NCBI RefSeq assembly: GCF_026230105.1
Contig: NC_079484.1
Coordinates: forward strand, 6,649,805-6,713,804
DNA length: 64,000 nucleotides
Direction of reading: 5' to 3'
From: Diorhabda sublineata
Lineage: Eukaryota; Arthropoda; Insecta; Coleoptera; Chrysomelidae
Part shown: positions 61,140 to 64,000 of the stretch, piece by piece
How positions within the stretch are numbered: position 1 is the first letter of the stretch
Layout of the letters: each line of letters starts with the position of its first letter
Translations under genes and position numbers: made by a program
Notes under the pieces: generated by a model
The model's input: only the letters and a program-made list of their open reading frames with translations
Databases searched by the model: none
What the model was told of the DNA's origin: nothing

Positions 61140-61560
61140 CCAAGTCAAGCAGCTATCAAGGCACTGAGCACTGTTACCGACCCAAAGTAAGGAAGCACTG
61201 AAGGGAACTTGATGAAATAAGTCAGAATAATCTGGGTCCCTGAAGATGTCAGTACGGCAAGGCACCTAGATCCCAAAAGGATTTGGATATCAGTGCAATC
61301 AACGAGGTACTGGCACTAGAAATTGACAAATGAGATTCTGGACTGAGGAGAAAGAAACTCCAATTCAACAAGTCCTAGAATACAACAAGATTTCAACTGT
61401 ATGCAAAAAATGTATTGGACCACAAACCTTTAAGACCAAGGATCAAACCAACACAGATACTGGAGTCATTCGAACTCTAGAACTTTGAGGGATGTGGAGA
61501 TGAGGTAGAAGTTCGTTATGTTATTTTATTGAAGGAAAAAGGGACTGAAAAAGGATTGAT
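61140..61560 (+). mobile_element. non-LTR retrotransposon relic (RNase H region)
   Basis: Broken plus-strand frames read SQAAIKALSTVTDPK, then VRIIWVPEDVSTARHLDPKR and SAINEV, followed by LTNEILD. The order resembles S-AAIKALSS, V-I-WVPGH and the downstream EIL--W segment of RNase H in insect non-LTR elements. It lacks several catalytic positions and is dead. Confidence 0.55.
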
Positions 61561-62699
61561 GTAGGAAAAATGTATCTCTACAGGGCTGGAATTGTGTGTT
61601 GCTCTGCATTGGATTACATTTGGAATCAAAAACAAATGTGTCTATCGACTATATGGTGTGGGTAGAGCAGGGATGACTGTGGCTGTATTATCGTCGGCTG
61701 GTAAACCTGTAACACTGACCAGTGGTGAGGTGGGATGTAGGAATGAGTTTCACCTTATGGTGATAGGGGAATTATGGAGGAAGGTTACTAACTAGGTAAC
61801 TAAAAGTCTAACGAAAGAATAGAAAAGTTTCCTTTTGGGTTTTGAGGAAAGAGGCCGTCCAATTCTTATCCAGAAGATGAGAAGAGTATTTAAATCAGCC
61901 ACGCTTCGAGCTTATAGATCATTTAGAGGGCTCGGACTTGGAGTCATGTCTTTGGTGACTTAGAAGGTATTGCTGGGGCTGAATCAATACTTGTATTGGT
62001 AGTACCTGAGAATTGACTGCTCGTAATACAAGAAGATTGTTATGTTGGCTGCATTGGGCGTTTGCTCTATATTTGATTATGAGCTGGGTGTAGATTTTAT
62101 ACATATGTAGAAGGATCAAGGGGTAGGTTCGTCTGAATGTTCCTCCGAGTGTCTTGGTGAGACAGACTTTACTCCATACTCTATCCAAGGGGCAATAGGG
62201 GCACAATAAACCTTAAGATTGTAGTGGACTACATCTACGTGCATACATTCAGCCTTCTGTAAACTTTTTCCTAAATCGATTGAAAGGTTTGAGATAGTTA
62301 TATGTATGAACACTTCTGTACTCTAACAACGTTAATTTGAGGGCGAATAATTGCAAAAAAATTCACGTATATATATTATAAAACACAATTTTCTTGCCTA
62401 TTCTGTTGTAACAATTTAAAAGATATTATCAATCGCTCCCCGTAGTAGTGAATACTTGTTTAAATAATTAACATCATGTTTCCTTATATTATAATAGAAA
62501 AAAAATTAAAAATAGTTGTTACAGTTTGATAATTTTATGTCGCATTCAAGGTTATTGCACTATGCATCATTTTACATGGTATTTGATTTCTTAATAAAAT
62601 TTCAAAATATTTACTTGGACATTTTGCTTTTGCAAACCGCAAACCAACATTAATTTTCCTTATTTTAGAAAATTATTGTTACCATGAATTGTATAAGAC
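61561..62699. other. non-coding DNA, partly less AT-rich
   Basis: 61570-62330 is less AT-rich than its surroundings and holds open frames on both strands (61592-61795 plus, 61919-62206 minus). Neither shows a family resemblance I can name; further retroelement remains are likely. Confidence 0.35.
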
Positions 62700-63630
62700 A
62701 GTATTCGCACTAAAAGCAACTGGTGATGCCATTTAGTATTGAATTGAAATTTTCTAACAAGTATTAACTAAAATAGTTATTCAAGAAATAATAATTAGTC
62801 ATTAGGAAACATAACCTTAAAAAGTCCTTGTAATGTAAACTAATGTAACTGAAAGCAACTAATGACGTGATTTAGTATTTAATTGACATTTTCTAAGCAG
62901 TATTAACTGAAATAGTTATTCCAGATAATAATATTTGGCTATTCCACAACATAACCTTGAAATGTCCTTGTAAAGTGAAGTAACGTCACTAAAAGCAATT
63001 AATGATGCAATTTATTATAGGACATTTACTAAACAGTATTGACTGAAATTGTTATTCCAGATAATAATATTTGGCTATTCCAGAACATAACCTTAAAAAG
63101 TCCTTGTAATGTAACTAACGTCACTTAAAACAACTGATGATGCAATTTATTATTCACTAACCTTTTTGAAAGCAGAAATAACTGAAATAGTTTTTCCAGA
63201 TAATAATAATTGACTTTTCCAGAACATAACCTTAAAAAATATCTATAAAGTAAACTAACGCCACTAAAAGCAACTAATGAAGCAATTTATTATTGAATTG
63301 ACATTTATGAAGCAGAAATAACTGAAATAGTTAGTTCGGATTATAATATTTGGCTATTCCAGAACATAACCTTAAAAAGTCCTTATAATGTGAACTAACG
63401 TCACTAAAAGCAACTGATGATGCAATTTATTATTGAACTAACCTTTTTAAAAGCAGAAATAACTGAAATAGTTTTTCTAGATAATAATAACAGACTATTC
63501 CAGAACATAACCTTGAAAAGTTCTTGTAAAGTGAAATAACGTCACTAAAAGCAACTGAAGACGCCATTTATTAATGGATTGACTTTTTGTAATCAGTATT
63601 AACAGAAATAGTTATTCCAGATTTTGAAAT
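62700..63630. repeat. ~139-bp tandem repeat, 6-7 diverged copies
   Basis: The marker ACATAACCTT recurs at about 62809, 62949, 63085, 63223, 63363 and 63505, a spacing of 136-142 bp. Other shared words are CACTAAAAGCAACT, GAAATAGTTATTCCAGATAA and TTGGCTATTCCA. Copies differ by substitutions and small indels, so the array is older than the 109-bp one. It is unrelated in sequence to the other arrays. Confidence 0.92.
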
Positions 63631-64000
63631 ATCCTATACCTGACGAGAATCATTTATTATTCTCATCTTCTCAGTTGGCCTTTTTCTATTTTTTATCCAA
63701 TATTTTGGACTGATCAAATGTTCTAGATTATTTTGTGTTTTAAGAGCCTGAGAAAATATTCGATAGGAAATCGGTATGGCTATAAAAGAAAAAGGGAGAC
63801 AAATGAGATTTTGGAAAAACGTCAATTTTTAAGTAGTCATTGATTTCTGTTAATCTTTACTTATTGTAAATAAATAAATTTAGAACTCTAGGGTGTTACG
63901 ATACATTTAAATGTTCTGAGACACTGAAACATTGAGATTTTGTTAAATAGTCCGGTCAATTTAGACAACGAAATTACATAAATTACCATCAAGCTGAAAA
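63631..64000. other. AT-rich DNA at right edge
   Basis: No feature recognised. P4HA presumably continues beyond. Confidence 0.4.

Noticed and set aside
53730..64000. Search for P4HA catalytic exons (HxD...H dioxygenase motif).
   Set aside because: No segment with the conserved CRYHDGNR continuation or HFDF motif was found on the plus strand. The exons must lie beyond the right edge.
1..64000. tRNA, rRNA or snRNA genes.
   Set aside because: No cloverleaf-compatible A/B box pairs or rRNA-like conserved segments were noticed. This is a by-eye search only.

Overview
This window is nuclear DNA of an animal, almost certainly an insect. It is roughly 70% A+T, its genes have short GT-AG exons inside long transposon-filled introns, and it carries mariner, Tc1, RTE-like and Jockey-like remnants and CCTAA (TTAGG) telomere-type motifs. 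The repeat flavour and protein sequences suggest a beetle, but this is inference.

Three conserved genes can be read with confidence. (1) kismet, the insect CHD7/CHD8-type chromatin remodeller, lies on the minus strand. Its start ATG is at 27004, followed by three N-terminal exons, one of 7,164 bp that holds the Q/S/P-rich region, both chromodomains and the whole SNF2 ATPase. Two further exons run down to 15700. Its promoter and first exon lie to the right, possibly near 34-35 kb, and its C-terminal exons lie beyond the left edge. (2) Rpp30, the RNase P/MRP protein subunit, is on the minus strand from 43809 to 36582. It is complete, with six exons and 294 codons. (3) The prolyl 4-hydroxylase alpha subunit gene (P4HA) is on the plus strand from 44580. 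Three exons are visible, giving the signal peptide, N-terminal domain and peptide-substrate-binding domain. The catalytic dioxygenase exons lie beyond the right edge. Rpp30 and P4HA are divergent, with 770 bp between their start codons.

Layout: 1-1.03 kb is a 172-bp satellite built of two related halves. 2.6-4.3 kb holds two dead mariners. 6.5-7 kb is an RTE-like relic. 8.27-9.56 kb is an ~80-bp satellite. 13.2-13.7 kb is a long inverted repeat. 15.7-27 kb is kismet. 27-36.5 kb is mostly non-coding, with an RTE relic, a Tc1 relic and candidate kismet first exons. 36.5-43.8 kb is Rpp30 with transposon-laden introns. 44.6-53.7 kb is the first half of P4HA, with a Tc1 relic interrupted by a retroelement, a second Tc1 relic and a mariner in its introns. 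55.1-58.6 kb is a 31-copy 109-bp satellite carrying CCTAA motifs. 60 kb holds a foldback element. 62.7-63.6 kb is a ~139-bp repeat.

I found no tRNA, rRNA, CRISPR or prokaryotic features. The most unusual structures are the tandem arrays inside or beside conserved genes, above all the telomere-motif array. It appears to merge into a retroelement fragment at its right end, which suggests how it arose. All calls come from reading the sequence without database searches.
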